From the NCBI RefSeq assembly GCF_000003815.2, contig NC_049995.1, positions 13,731,551 through 13,795,550 of the forward strand: a DNA stretch of 64,000 nt. Reading direction: 5' to 3'. This document shows, in pieces, positions 21,921 through 34,607 of the stretch. The notes beneath the pieces were generated by a model. That model was not told the DNA's origin, searched no databases, and saw only the letters and a list, made by a program, of their open reading frames with translations. The stretch comes from Branchiostoma floridae (lineage: Eukaryota; Chordata; Leptocardii; Amphioxiformes; Branchiostomatidae). Position numbers and translations under genes: made by a program. Numbering within the stretch: position 1 is the first letter of the stretch; the number at the start of each line of letters is the position of its first letter.

Positions 21921-22497
21921 GTGCAATAGAGTATATGGTAGAGTTGGAGTTGAATGCCTTATCTGAAAATAAAGATTACAATTTTCAAAATCGATCACCG
22001 TTCCTTTGTGTAAGAAATAAACTGTAGTTCCTTTGTAAAGACTATCAAATAGGTATTGAGTGATCACCCTTTGCCGAGTCACTGGCACCCTCAGGAGTTG
22101 GAAAGTTTACAGAATAGTTTTGCAGCAGCTTCTATTACGGAAAGGAAAGGGCATATCAGACAATGACCATTTTGAACTTAACCACTGACTCCTTTATCAT
22201 GTTGACTTCATACTTAAAGGTAAGCTTACTTTGTATTTACAAAGCTAATACCAAATCGCTGACATTTGACATGAATTGTTCTCATTATTGATCGACGATG
22301 CAAAATTCTTTGATGTGTGAAGGGTCAACGACACATCGGTCGATTAAAATCAATCGCTTGAACTTGGACTTCGTGTACCATCCGATGTATTCCCACTGTC
22401 TTGCTTTCCTGAAAGCTAGGTAAAGTTGGCACAATCAAACATTGCGATTTTTTACCGCAACATCTGTGGAGTCGTGTGGCGTCACTGCATGGTATTT

Positions 22498-22830
22498 GGC
22501 CCTGAAGCATGAGGCCCAGGGTACAAATCCTATCATGCTACTGATCTCTGCTTTTGGGAAAAGGCACTTAACATGAATTTCCTCGCTTCAACCAGGTGTG
22601 AAAACGGGTACCTGACTTTGTCTTGGGAGATAAAGGCAGTGGAAGGAGAGGGATGGACTCCCCCTTCCAACACTATATACACGAGACACAGGGAATAAAA
22701 AACCACAGACCTAACGACACCAAAAAGACCTTAACATTCTGTCAGTAATGTGTATGTAGCAATGAAGGATAAGTCACAAACTTGGGTGCAGTGCAATGTT
22801 GTCCGTGTCTGTCTTAAAGGAAGTATGAAA
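22498..22830 (+). mobile_element. tRNA-derived SINE, diverged copy
   Basis: A degenerate B box (gggtacaaatcc) is followed by a body with gggaaaaggcactt, ccaggtgtgaaaacgggtac and gggtgcagtgcaatgttgtcc. These match the better copy at 26030-26290. The tail overlaps a 114-bp tandem duplication. Confidence 0.65.
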
Positions 22831-22988
22831 ACATTTGCTAGGAGATTAGAGAATCACAATGACTTTGCACAAACATGCAAAGGATAAGTCACTTACTTGG
22901 GTGCAGTGTAACGTTGTCCTTTTATGTCTTAAAGCAAGCATGAAAACATTTGCTAGGAGATTACAGGATCAGCATGACTTTGCAAAAA
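22759..22988. repeat. 114-bp tandem duplication
   Basis: Two copies (from 22759 and 22873) share aaggataagtcac...cttgggtgcagtg and gaaaacatttgctaggagat. The unit appears to derive from a SINE tail plus flank. Confidence 0.8.
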
Positions 22989-24726
22989 TAAACGTGCACT
23001 TAAGACTTTTACAATGGGCTACACTAGTCTACAAATATATCAATTCTTAAGATATATTCCCCCCATAAAAGAGCTATTTGAGCGCACATTAGGAAGATGC
23101 AACCAGATTGCGCAGTGGTTATCTGTACAGCCGAGACTATGATGTATGTATCCGGTGGCCAGAGACGAGGAATACGTGCTCCCCAGTGAAGGCACTATCT
23201 AGTGATGATAAAGATGAATAATAACTCATAGAGAAGAATACATGCTATCAACAAGTGAAACTGCTACATTATAAGAGATTTACAGAGTATAAGTTTCTAG
23301 AATAGGTAAAAACATTTCAATTGCTATTTGTTTTTCTATAGCTGTGTGGCTGTGGATTTTTGGACAATGCATAGCGAGGCGAGTCTTCTTTTTGGTTTTG
23401 CCATAGGCATTATGATCATAGGCATTGACTGGCATTTCAACGTTCAGCGATGTAACAATTTCATACATGATATACTAGAGACCACTTGGCGTTCACCCCT
23501 GCTCTATGATATGCTCTAATTTCGGAGAGGACCCATATCTATAGAATGCCTGTCTATCGACTGCCTTCGTACGAAAGAACCTTGACTCTGCTTTTTCTGT
23601 ACTTCGTACCTTAGATACACCTAAAACCAACAACAAAAATTGAATTATCCATGAATTAGCCCTGACCACTATTTACCTACTTGTACTTTACTCAATTAGA
23701 TCTCAGATTATTGAACACACAGTCACGACGGACTTCTGTGACTTTATGCAGTAGGTGAAATGTTATGCCTAGGTCTGTATACGGTACCGTTTCTTTCCTC
23801 TTGGATCCGGCCACAATTTCTAACAAGCTTCTACAGTCAAACTTAGCCTAAGTTAACGGAGGGTTGAAGACAGGTCTTTAAAACGCCAGTTAAAGGCGGT
23901 CACTGCAACTCACAAAATCCTCTGTAGCGAAAATGACCATTGTTTTAACCCATTCACAAGTTTGCACAGATAATTAGGTCCAGGTCCGGCCATGGACACG
24001 ATCCTCTTAACCTGGGTCGTACCTGTACCAGTACCCACCCCTAGACGTAATCCAAATCATTCTCACTCAACACCATCTGACAACGACACCGCATAACGAA
24101 AATGACGTAACCTTTACATGCACGACGCACGTGACCAAGAGGGCGTCGACACCGGCGTCACCGCTGACCTAATCCCTGATCATCAGACACCAAAAAAAAA
24201 TCGATGATCACATGCCTAAAATATTTCCCAGCTATTGTGACATCGCCGACCACTGCCCTATCCTCCCTTGAACCTCCCCGCACACTACAGGGGGATATCA
24301 ACCCTTTGTAATGCACCTCGTCGCGGTCTCAACGACCATAATAGCATCTTTAATAAGTAATGATGTACATGCTAAAGATCAGTTTTTTCGATAACCTGAT
24401 TGTGAGTTGTAAATGCGGCGTTACTAAGATAAGATTCTCGGCTTTTAGTAAGTCCGTTCCCCAAAGAAGGGAGTCTAATTATACCCCCGACAGTAGGCCC
24501 GACCAGCGAAGGTCGCCCGGACCTTTGTCCGCTGTCAGGGGCAACCTGTAATAACACTACAACAGCCAGGCACGTCCCGTGTGGGTACAGTACATAACGT
24601 ACGGACTAACACCGCGCCTGCTATTCTCCGAGTCGGATGGAGATGAAAGGAGATCTACATAATACATCATCTTCCTCTTCCTGGAGATAGTGACGGCATA
24701 CTGCAGTCTGGCTTCGCGGCTTCCTC

Positions 24727-24734
24727 TGACGTTT
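24727..24734. promoter_or_regulatory. CRE half-site upstream of CRH gene B
   Basis: TGACGTTT lies about 145 bp before the TATA box. It is a possible cAMP-response half-site; this is motif evidence only. Confidence 0.3.
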
Positions 24735-24871
24735 TGCCTCGAGCTAAACTACGCATTACCGCCAATTTGCGGAGACCCTCTCCTGTGAATACCTGTGAGT
24801 AGGCGAGGATTCTCATTCAAGTTCGGCCTTTGAAGGATCGGAAAAAAACTTTTCTTGACGACGACCGCGGG

Positions 24872-24878
24872 TTATAAG
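24872..24878 (+). promoter_or_regulatory. TATA-like box of CRH gene B
   Basis: TTATAAG lies about 95 bp upstream of the start codon chosen here, leaving a short leader from about 24900. The frame-compatible ATG at 24855 lies upstream of this box and was not used. Confidence 0.5.
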
Positions 24879-24968
24879 ACGACCTGCGCGAGAGACTCGG
24901 AGACTAGAACATCATTCTGTTCTTTGGCGTGCCGCGGGTATTTGCTAAAGAGTAAAAACGCTAGAAAC

Positions 24969-27900
24969 ATGCGAGGAAAGTGTTTACTGTTAGCGGCGGT
25001 GTTGTTGAGTGTTTGCGGGGACGTGTTGAACATGTACGCGGCAGCGGCACCGCGAAGGTCAAGGGAAGACGCACGGAGGATGGAGGAGTGGACTGCTGCA
25101 CTCGTGGGGCGGAAACCCGTGCGGTATAACCGGGCTCAGGCTGAGGAAGATCGTAGAGAGACGGGAGAACTTCAGATCGGCAGAGCAAGAAGAGGTGTGT
25201 TCTCGTTATGTTTTTACATTGTCTGGTGTTTCTGTTGTTCGCATGACTCTCTTACTCTCTTCGTTACAATGCCTCAATTTCTCCGCTCTCTTTGTTTTTT
25301 ACCTTCACCAAGAAGGTTATGTTTTTTATGTTTGTATGTATTATTCTCTTTACTCTAAGTGCGCTTTGAAACTTCATGTACTACATAAGATTGCAGGATG
25401 TGTCTTTCTACCTTGTTCTGTTTCTCCGTCTGTTTTGTATTGCGGGTTATTTGTCCCTCTCTTGTTTGTTCAAGGTGGTTGTTTGTCTCCTTTCTTTTCC
25501 GTGCGTTCTGCATACACTTGGGATAACAGTGTGTGGTCAAACAGGTATCATTCTCTGTTTTGTTGTACTCAAAAGTGCGAGAAGTTGTCCCCGTACACTA
25601 GCCCTGCTTGTGTTCTATTTTTCGTCAACATGTTTTCGGTCGCTGGTGACAACGACCTATATATAGCAGATCGGAGCACCTAACGTATTTTATCATCATA
25701 AAAGCAGGTAGCTATCTTAGCGACGTTTCAAAGGTTAGACAAAGTTTTCTGTCCACACACACGAAGTGAGATAGGCGCAGATATGTCTCGTAACCGCCGG
25801 TATTTGAATCCAGGGCGTTACCACAAGTCCAGGCATCGGGTACGGTACGTTTTGACGTATCCAACCAGTGGATTTATTCCGTCAGACTGTATACACGTAT
25901 CAATCATCAAGACTTGTCGCAGGATCCCAATTTAGAACATGGTATAAATAGATTGGTCAAATACGGCGGGGACGTGTGTCCTTACGGAATGACAAAGGGG
26001 GTAAACACCTTGCTTTAAGTCGTGGCGTTGCGTGTGGCTTAACTGGTAGAGCGTTCGACTTGAAATCTAGAGGTTCCGAGTTCGATACCCGCGGTGCCCT
26101 CGACGGTGTGCCCTTGGGAAAGGCACTTTTTGAAGACCGTCTTCACTTCACCCAGGTGTAAAAATGGGTACCTGACTTCGGTCGCGGAGGTTTAAGAAAA
26201 GATTAGTACCTTTACCTCCTGCCTGTGTATGTAGCACTGTGAATATAAGTAACTAACTTGAGTGCAGTGCCCCATTGTGCTCGTCTGTCCAACAAGCAGA
26301 TAAAAAACACCTTATTCTAGAAGGCCAGGTAGACAAGAGGGCAGGGCGAAGAAAGACGCGTTCGTGAAAGCATGCGACGCCGAGAAACTCAAAAGACTTT
26401 AATGGTCCGGTATTTGGACTTACGGGGTGACTAGGAGGTAAATACCTTGTTATAGACTGTCAGGTGGATCGGGCAGGTGAAAGAAAGACGCGTTTGTGAA
26501 AGAATGTGACCAGGAGAAACGTAAAGGACTTTAAAAGTCCGGTATTCTGCCTTACGGGATGACTAGGAGGTAAACACCTGGTTAAAGAACGACAGATGAA
26601 GCGGGCAGGTGAAAGAAGACGCGCTCGTGAAAGTATGTGACGCGGAGAAACTTAAAAGACTTCAAAAGTCCGGTATTTGAACAAGTTGATGGTTTGAGTT
26701 AAGCTCGCGGATATAGAAGTGAAAGCAGGTCTTAACAAAGTATGCTTGATGTATCCTGTTTACCCGAGAGAAGGAATGTTAAACGGACCCGTTAAACGAT
26801 TTGACGGTGTGTAAATGAGGCTGACGTAATCCAAGCCTCTGGGGTTCGGGGTTTGAAGCCCGGTTAACTGACGTCATGTTCCATGCAAGAACCTGGTGAC
26901 TGTTTTGTACTGGAAACGAAGTAACCAATGCCTAAATACTTATAAATAGCTATATAGGGAGTAGTACTATATACAGACTAATTATCTAGCCACAGTATTT
27001 AGCTAGGCGCATGGGTAAGCCCCTATATTACACACTAACGCCCTTACGCCCTTACGTTGTTCTGGAGTCGCCCGGCCGGGTCGTTTGCGAAAATGAAAAA
27101 TGTAACATGAAAGACAAATTAACTACTTGGAGCACAATTTGTGATATTTATGGAATTAAACTTTTACTGTTCAATCCCAAAAACAGCGAGATGATAGTAG
27201 ATTGGCAAATTTTACGCATAGTATACGCCAACTAAAATTGGTCTTACTTACCCACAGACTTGACTATATCGTTGCTTTTGCATTTGCAATGATTTATCAG
27301 TTATGCGAATGTTCAAAAACCAAATGAAGCGGTTTTATCAGTTTAACTTTCATATCTGCATTCTTAAAAGGACTTAACAGACACATTATACAACACAACG
27401 AGGTTACATCGACATCGGTATTCGGACATTTTATCACCGTTAAAAATCAAGATATCATTTAACTAAGTTTTACAGTAGCAAATGTCAGAAAGCCCACGCC
27501 ATACACAAACCTGACAAAACAGTTTGTCTTTTCTACGTACAAACCTCGCCATATGGTGGTGATTATGGGATTTTTACGTCAATTGCGGTGGGAGTTGCCA
27601 CAATTTGGCGATCTTAGCTACATCCCGAAGCGTTGTCGTGAGTGGTTCCCTACCCGGTTGCCTGGATGTCAAACCTTCCGTCAACACCGTCCATACAAAC
27701 GTGTACAAATAACGGACTACAAGAACTTTATAAAGTAAACTTCGCCACAGCACATTAGAAATGGCATTCCAAAGTAGATGCCTTTCTTTGTCAATATTGC
27801 GCCCACCCTCAAAAAATCGTGACAAAACGACAAAACTATAAGTGCAGAATCGTTCCAAATCCTCTCAAAGTTTGAGTTGTTACGTTACGGGAAGATTTTT

Positions 27901-28557
27901 GCCTAGATAAGAAAGGCTACTCTAATTTTGAGAGCAAATTTCGATTTAAAGATAAAACAAAGTTCTCATCATAGCTTGGCTTACAGTTCTTTAATGCGTA
28001 GTCAGTCTCTAAGGAATTTTCTCAGTTTAGAAATTGTTCTTATCTTCTCATGAACGTTAAAAACACACCCGGAGCCGGATCACGTGGGCGTGCACAGAAA
28101 ACGCCCTTAACAAAACGTAATGACGTCATGAGAAACCTTCGCGTGTTTCCGCCGATAGCCTGCTGTCGTGACTGCTACACAAATAGCAAACGTAGTTAAA
28201 GGTCGGCTCTAAATGAATCAAAGGCGACCAATAATATAAAAATCCATGATATATCATACCAAAACGGTTAAAGTACTTTTGTATTGATTTGTATATTTGA
28301 AAGTTGTGGACATACGTTCCTAGTAGAACAGCGCCTAACATTTGATATAGTTGTCAAATTGTTGATACACTAGAGCTAAACTTTATACAAGATAAAGAAA
28401 TAGGTCAACCATGCATAACGCTTTTGACACACACACACACACACAGACACACACACAAATATATACACATACGCACACACACAAACACACATACACACAC
28501 ACACAAACACAGTCAAGCACACACACTCACACACACAAACACACAAGGACACACACA

Positions 28558-28588
<31 letters not shown>

Positions 28589-28599
28589 TGCTTTTGACA

Positions 28600-28643
<44 letters not shown>

Positions 28644-31600
28644 TATATATAGAGAGAGATAGAGAGAGGAGGAAGGGGCAGAGAGAGTTTGTATTAGATT
28701 ACCTACATGACTAGATATCTGATCCTCATGAAATATTAATAACTTAGGGTGATATGATCTGTATGACAGCGAGCCACACATTACAAGATTGATACATATA
28801 GATAACAGTAGGACAGGAACTAAACATCATCATACAGCTTTATAGGACGCCTTGAGAATATTGACTCCCTTTAGCGGAAAAGCCGAGCCTTCAAGTTTTA
28901 CATTACTAATACTTCATCATCATTCTCATCCATCCTCTTGTGAGGTGGAGCAGACGAAGTTAGACCTCTAGAACTGCTTGTCTTTCATCGCAGAGAGTAG
29001 CCCTTGCCATTACAGCCCTGTTTCGTCCTGAATGAGTTTCTTAAGAGTTGTGTTTGGGCGGCCGACCCTTCTCTTAAGCTTAGTGTCGGGGGACCACAAC
29101 AAGAGTCTTCTAGCTGACTCGTTGCTACGACTCGAGCGACATGCCCCGCAAGGCACAGCCGACGCTGTTTCACTTTTGTAGAGACTTTTGGTTGTGATCC
29201 ATACAGCTGTAACGTACTTATCTTATACTTGATAAGCCAAACAACTTTAGAAAGTCTACATTGACTCTCCAGTTCTACCGTTATCAGTGACGTTGATAAA
29301 TTATTTCTTTAATTCAATGACATCACGAAGATCTAAACAGCTCTATTTGGCCCTTTCTTAAGTATTCCCCACTTACACAGACCATCTACGTGATTATTCA
29401 ACATCATCACTTATAATCAATCACTTAGATAACATCGAATGATGTTAGTAGATGATTCGATACACACCGGAAGGCATGCAAAATTTGCAAATACTTGCAT
29501 CTGATATGATAACTCAACGCCATCACACAGAAACATTTTGTTGCAAGTATTGCATGTTCCTTGATATCATATTTTGAAAATTTTTCCACTAAAAATACAC
29601 GCAAATATGACGAACATTTCTGAAAACGCGTTCTCATCCCTAATTTACTGTAACTGTACAAAAGGGTGACACGCCTACAAGGTACTTTATCTTGAGTAAT
29701 GACTACTCTACTCTTAATTGCTACTAACCGATGTATATAGCACCGTTACCCGCTGTGGTAGTCCTATATGATTGTATCCACCATGTATAATGGGTCCATA
29801 AAGTGCGATTGGAAGGTCCTCTGGAACCCTGTTCTTTCATTCCCTTGTCGTCGATACGCCTCACAATTGCTACAATGTAGCACTGTAGGATTATGGACAT
29901 CTTACGTTAGTTTCTATGTGCACATGCGGTAAAACCTATGCAGTTGTGAACAATACTCGAGTCCTCAAAATCTTCATTTATTTGGGAACTTGCTTCCACA
30001 CGGAATGTTTTCCAGTTCAGCCTAAGACTGCCATACGTTTTATTTTGCAACTCTGAATATTGAGGACCTAAGAAGGTAACCGAACTCGAGGTCATAAAAT
30101 CGTATCTAAACCGTCTTAGCTGCATAAAGTGCCAATCAGAGACAATCTTAAAACAGTAATTACTTGTAAGCTCTTTTTTTATTCCCAAAATACCATTAAC
30201 AACATCTTGTAAAGATAACACATTCATCAAAGCAAAGAACAATACTGGACAATTCGGGGCAATTATCGCAAAAACATCACTTCTACAAAAGGAGCCCATA
30301 CTCCATAAGCGAGGATGAAAGACCCTCTAATTCTTATCTTCAGCAATTGGAGAAGTTTCTAAAAGCAGACATTCTAACTTAAACTGATTTCTTGCAACAT
30401 GTGCCTTCAAGGCATTCATCAAACAACGTCAAACCTAACAAAACCAACCATAGGTTTGCCAGACAAACGTATCAGTGCCTCAAGCATGTAACATTCTCCA
30501 CCGCAAATTCACCTCCACAAATGTACAAAGGTTTAAAGCCCTCGCGTAGGTTTCATGTCCGACAGGAGACTCCCAGAAGTGCGCGGTGGAGTTGTAGAAA
30601 CCCTTACGTAAATCCACCAAGGGTATACTAAGGCTGAAGTAGAGTTCTTATTGGCCAATTAGTAGTGTGAATGGGACATCTAAACAGCTGGTATTGTCAT
30701 GTATAGTATGTAGTAATCTTGTACTACTTTGAAACGTATTGAGTCTCTCAGTGGGTGTTAGATGGTGAATGGTGCATCCAAACACAACTGACAGCCGGTG
30801 TTGCCATGTACTATAGTTCTGCACTAGTTTGAAACGAATTGTCTTTTACACATCACGAAAATTTAAACGCTTATAAAGAAACTGATCAAATCATCAATAG
30901 GAAACAAATAATTCAACATATGCACAAATAACAACATGAAAGCTAACATGTAAAACCAAATCGTCAAATTAAAGTTGTAATCACAATCCGAATCCATCAA
31001 CCCCATTCTTACGTGAAATATCGTTAGCATTGGAGGTCATGATCAGTGTTCAATTTCTCATGATATATAGCAACATTCATAGTTTAAATGATACTGTATC
31101 TTCACATTCTACGCATTGATAAAAACAGAATATTTGCAATGATTTGCAGGAACATTGTGAGTATTTTGGTAACCATCTCGCCACAGAGTATAGCTACCCA
31201 TTACAAAGTAAAGGGTCTTCAAAACTATAAAGCTATATGAAATCATCGTCATATCATCACTAGCCTCAGGGTTCTTAAAAGTACAGGTCTGACCAGTAAA
31301 TGTCTGATTCAGCCACTAAAATGCTTTTCTTGATCCAATCTTACTTATAGTAGATAAAACAGGACCTTTGATGTCCTCTAAAAGCACATGAGTGGTCTGA
31401 AAGCCGATTTGTTTTCTTTGATTTGATCCTAATGTGATCCTACAGTCTGTTCTAACATCAAGGGTTTTACACTAGTGCACTGACCTCCGCTAGGTCATGA
31501 AAATATGTTACGCTTAAGGCTGGGTATTCAGGCTGAACTATACACTCAGGTGCAAAATGAGCAAAATGTTTCCGTACATTGAAAACATATCGCAAAATGG

Positions 31601-33050
31601 ATACTAATCCTAGTAGTTGACTGCCAAAAACAATGTCAAGGCCATGTGCAGGTCAGCCAAACAGGTCAATGCCTGTCTGCCTGCTCATCTGTCGAATCGA
31701 AAGGAGAATTCAGAAAAAAATTCACTCAGGTACAGGTGATAGTAACATACAGTTGTAGAACCAATTTCACTTTAAAAAGTTTTACTTGCTGTTAATGTCT
31801 ACAAAACACGAATGCTCTTTCACATATAGCTGGGCGAGTCTAGCTGGAAATGAGATCCGAAAGTGTTGGAGTATATCCAACTTAACTCTGGCAATGTCCT
31901 ACAAACAGCTTTGCCAATGAAGATAAGATGTTACGCAACACACATGGGAAATAAGCTCAGCGTAAGAAAATAGCGGTTGGAGCTATTTTGCTCACCCAAG
32001 GCCATGTTGATTAGATTATACGGATGGCATTAGTGACCTTGTCACGTTTCGTCCGCGTGCAGCCACAAAATGAGCAAATAAGTACGTTGAACACATATCG
32101 AAAAATGGATACTAATGCCGTAAAATTCCAAAGACAATTTCAAGTCAAGTAAGATGTAAAATGACGAATCTTTTGTTTAGTATTCCATAGGGTATATTGA
32201 GCCATTGGTTCAATCTTCGAGAACACTAAAATACACTTCTCATTAGTTTTGAGGTTTCCAAGACAAGCATAGAATACAAGTACAGACAGTAGGGTCGTCA
32301 CGTAGATCGTCTCTACTACGTGGCAACGCCAGCTCTACTCTAATTGCACTCACTGTTCCTATCTTCTGTTAAGATTGCACGTTTTGCCCTGTATTGATCT
32401 CTGTCTAATTGTGCTGGTGACTTGTAACTGTATATTGTACGTCTGTCATGGTAAAAACTGCAAACATGATCTGTGCGTTTGAAAAGTTTGCTCTTCAGGA
32501 AAGTTGCTGAGTTCCTTTTTCTCTTCTTTTTATTTTTTTCTTTTTATTTTCTTTTTATTCATTGATGTGAAAGTTTCAGTCAGTATTTTAGTCAGTGTTC
32601 GGTACATGTTATCAATATTTAAGCTGAATATTATCAGCATCGGTCGACGTACTTACGCACGACATCAGACTTATACATGCCCTTATGGGGTGATATACCC
32701 TTTCGCAAGCTTACTACAAGACGGGGATGCGCCAGGTCCCCGTCCGGGGGAATGGTGTAAATCACCGTATGGCCAAAAATATGTCGTAAACAAGCTGGAA
32801 ATCTTCGAACCTCCTAGGGATGACATTTGATTTCGTATATTGATGTACATTTCTGTCTGCTGTTTTTTCTGCAGGCGTGAGAGAGTCCGAGACGGGAAGA
32901 GTCCGTATCCCCCGGCAGGTGCAGGTGTCCACCGACCTGTCCATGATCCTCCTACGGGAGATGCTGAAGGAAGCCCGGCAGAAACTGGAGGAAGAGTACC
33001 GGTCCAGATCCCGCAACCACAACCAGAACCTTTTCAACAACATCGGATAA
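24969..33050 (+). CDS. CRH/urocortin-family neuropeptide precursor B
   Basis: Two coding exons, 24969-25194 and 32875-33050, join in phase 1 and give 133 residues. Exon 1 encodes a signal peptide ([20 protein letters not shown]...) and a basic propeptide ending in R-A-R-R. Exon 2 opens G-V-R-E-S and encodes the hormone. Cleavage could follow R-A-R-R or the internal I-P-R; the latter gives a 43-residue peptide beginning Q-V-Q-V-S. The core [15 protein letters not shown] and the end [10 protein letters not shown] followed by a last glycine (amide donor) and TAA are a close match to the CRH/DH44 family. No basic residues follow the glycine, so amidation needs no further trimming. The intron is 7.7 kb. 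Confidence 0.9.
26030..26290 (+). mobile_element. tRNA-derived SINE
   Basis: The A box (TGGCTTAACTGG) and B box (AGTTCGATACC) are spaced as in a tRNA, but the acceptor arms do not pair, so this is a SINE head rather than a tRNA gene. The body contains gggaaaggcacttt, cccaggtgtaaaaatgggta and gagtgcagtgccccattgtg, shared with 22498-22830. Confidence 0.75.
26331..26690. repeat. Roughly 130-bp tandem repeat, three copies
   Basis: Units share gggcaggtgaaagaa-gacgcg, cgtgaaagyatgtgac, gagaaac and agtccggtatt, with cttacgggatgactaggagg between them. A similar block at about 25979 lies on the other side of the SINE, so the SINE may have inserted into the array. Confidence 0.8.
28425..28660. repeat. 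CA-dinucleotide microsatellite with CT and TA tails
   Basis: About 220 bp of (CA)n with interruptions is followed by tatata and gagaga. All open frames across it are artefacts. Confidence 0.97.
28915..29180 (-). pseudogene. Degenerate LINE reverse-transcriptase tail
   Basis: On the minus strand the frame reads [12 protein letters not shown], then after one frameshift [18 protein letters not shown] and [13 protein letters not shown]. This is a common ending of chordate non-LTR retrotransposon proteins. It is broken by at least one frameshift and stops. Confidence 0.75.
32875..33050 (+). CDS. Exon encoding mature CRH-like peptide B
   Basis: Acceptor ttttttctgcag precedes 32875. D-L-S-x-I-L-L-R-E-M-L is the receptor-activating CRH signature, and N-L-F-N-N-I-G is the amidation end. 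The final codons and the next roughly 120 bases are repeated twice downstream. Confidence 0.92.
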
Positions 33051-33480
33051 AAAAACTGCTAACACAGGGGAAACATCGACTGACTGTTCAGGACTCTTCT
33101 GAGCTATCATGAATTTGTTGAAGTTTGTATTCTTTAAACATTTGGGGGTTAAAATTTGTTGTTGCCTCGCCCGCAACCAGAGCGTTTTCAAAAAGATCGA
33201 ATGAAAGAACATTGCCACGGGCAACACAGGAAATAAATGTTTCATGAGTCTTCTTAGCTATGATGAATTTTGGAAGTCTGAAATGTTGACAGATTTAGGG
33301 TCAAAATTAGTTGCAATCTTGCCTTTAACCAGAGCCATTTAAAAGAGATCGGACTACCACAGGCAAAGCAGCGAATATGTGTTTCAGAACCCTTCTTATT
33401 TATCGAAATTTGTCAACTTCTTCATCGTTAAAGCATTTTGGACCAGAATTAGTTGAAGTTATCGCCCCAAACCAAACTCA
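33012..33480 (+). repeat. Three tandem units containing the CRH B peptide C-terminus and 3' UTR
   Basis: The unit beginning at 33012 (CGCAAC..., coding R-N-H...I-G-stop) recurs at 33172 and, more diverged, near 33324. The spacings are 160 and about 152 bp. The second copy would read R-N-Q-S-V-F-K-K-I-E-stop, so the amide-donor glycine is gone. Both extra copies lie after the stop codon. Confidence 0.85.
33231..33236 (+). terminator. Polyadenylation signal of CRH gene B
   Basis: AATAAA lies 181 bp after the TAA, inside the second tandem unit. Confidence 0.5.
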
Positions 33481-33618
33481 CTTTAGCGTAAAAACACCAG
33501 AGAATGTCAAGGACTGTACATTAGCTGTATTGACGATGCGAGTACCTGGACACGGGACCTAAGTGCTTTATTCTATATTTGGAAACATATGAGGTTAACA
33601 TTTGCCATGCCCAGGGTA

Positions 33619-34196
33619 CGAGGGGCGTGCAATAAGTAATGGTCCTGACCCACTTCCAGTTGTCTAATCTAAATGAAATTTTGTATGTGTAATAATTCAT
33701 ATCTCTATGGGTTATGTTGCAAAAGACAGCTCTGAACTAATTGTGGTTTCTGATTTACTGGTGTTTGAACTTAGTCAGGTGCGAAATGGACCAGGTGTGA
33801 AATGGAACCAGTTGAGTGTCGCGCAGTGATCCGGTTTTTGTATTTGAAAGGACGCACACCAAAGGGGACTTTTGATGAAATAAATGAAACTTATGGTGAT
33901 GATGCCCCATCATATGACCTTGTAAAACGCTGGCATCCTGAATTCAAACGTGGCTGGAAGTCTGTGGAAACAGCTCCCAGACCTGGTCGTCCCCCTTGTG
34001 CCATTGATGAGGCATCAGTTGGAGGACCAACCTGGGGTGTCCTACAAAATCGGTGTCCAGAGCTGCATCAAACGATGGGAGAAATGCATAACTCTGGGTG
34101 ATTCCTATGAAGAGAAAGACTAATAACTGTGCCAAGTTTCATTAATCTCCTGCTATGGGAAATGGGTCAGGACCATTACTAATTGCACGCCCCTCG
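33619..34196 (+). mobile_element. Internally deleted mariner transposon
   Basis: Terminal inverted repeats CGAGGGGCGTGCAATAAGTA / AATTGCACGCCCCTCG are bordered by TA target duplications (33617-33618 and 34197-34198). The frame from 33802 encodes the mariner helix-turn-helix region (AVIRFLYLKGRTPK, APSYDLVKRW, PRPGRPP). In another frame near 34060-34121 the C-terminal motif CIKRWEKCITLGDSYEEKD is visible. The whole catalytic region is missing, so it cannot move itself. Confidence 0.92.
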
Positions 34197-34281
34197 TATA
34201 TATGTAAGGAAGAGCCGCTGGAAACACTTAGTGTTCTGACAGTTATCATTTTGAATGTTCTCAGGTTTTATGTATCTTAAG

Positions 34282-34607
34282 CTAAGGGCACAACCCGCCG
34301 TACGTGCAATTTGTCCGTACGTTTTTGGGAGGCTACATCCGACACGTTTTTCCGAAAACGTCCAGGCTGTACAGGGCAGGCGCGTCGCCCGTACTAGCAC
34401 GTACGGGGGGCGAATCCGCAGCCCAATGGCACACAAAGTTTTGCCTGCACGTAAAGTTCTACGGCGTGTCTGTGTGCTCTAAAATTCGTCGGATTCCCTA
34501 CGAGTTCGTACGGAGGTGGTACTTACCGATTACGGATCCCAAAAGATTGCCCACGTTTTAGCACGTAGACAGCACGTATTTCAACGTACGGTGGGTTGTG
34601 CCCTTAG
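34282..34607. mobile_element. Inverted-repeat element CTAAGGGCACAACCC, copy 1
   Basis: It begins CTAAGGGCACAACCCGCCGT and ends ACGGTGGGTTGTGCCCTTAG. CTTAAG on both sides (34276-34281 and 34608-34613) may be the target duplication. It is very rich in tacgt/acgta motifs. No protein is encoded. Confidence 0.8.

Larger units (their letters stand above)
17431..24726. other. Intergenic region between CRH genes A and B
   Basis: No gene recognised. It holds a LINE tail (17925-18030), two diverged copies of a roughly 240-bp unit (19145-19625), a longer irregular array (19740-20720), a MITE fragment (20905-20960), a roughly 185-bp array (21300-21920), a SINE (22498-22830) and a 114-bp duplication (22759-22988). 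The AT-rich remainder shows nothing I can name. Confidence 0.6.
25195..32874 (+). other. Intron 1 of CRH gene B
   Basis: Besides a SINE, a 130-bp array, CA repeats and a LINE scrap (listed separately), it has a roughly 110-bp duplication at 30655-30845 and two related blocks at 31555-31650 and 32075-32160 (aaaatgagcaaa, acatatcg-aaaatggatacta). I see no other gene in it. Confidence 0.6.

Noticed and set aside
24855-24968. Upstream in-frame ATG extending CRH precursor B
   Set aside because: It lies before the TATA-like box and would place a non-hydrophobic stretch ahead of the signal peptide.
26030-26105. A functional tRNA gene
   Set aside because: A and B boxes are present but the acceptor and anticodon stems do not pair, and the following body matches another SINE copy.
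28376-28662. Cysteine/valine-rich and threonine/histidine-rich frames
   Set aside because: CA-repeat artefacts on both strands.
29907-30299. 130-codon minus-strand open frame in CRH gene B intron
   Set aside because: No recognisable motif, no cysteine or hydrophobic pattern, and a frame of this length is expected by chance in a window this size.
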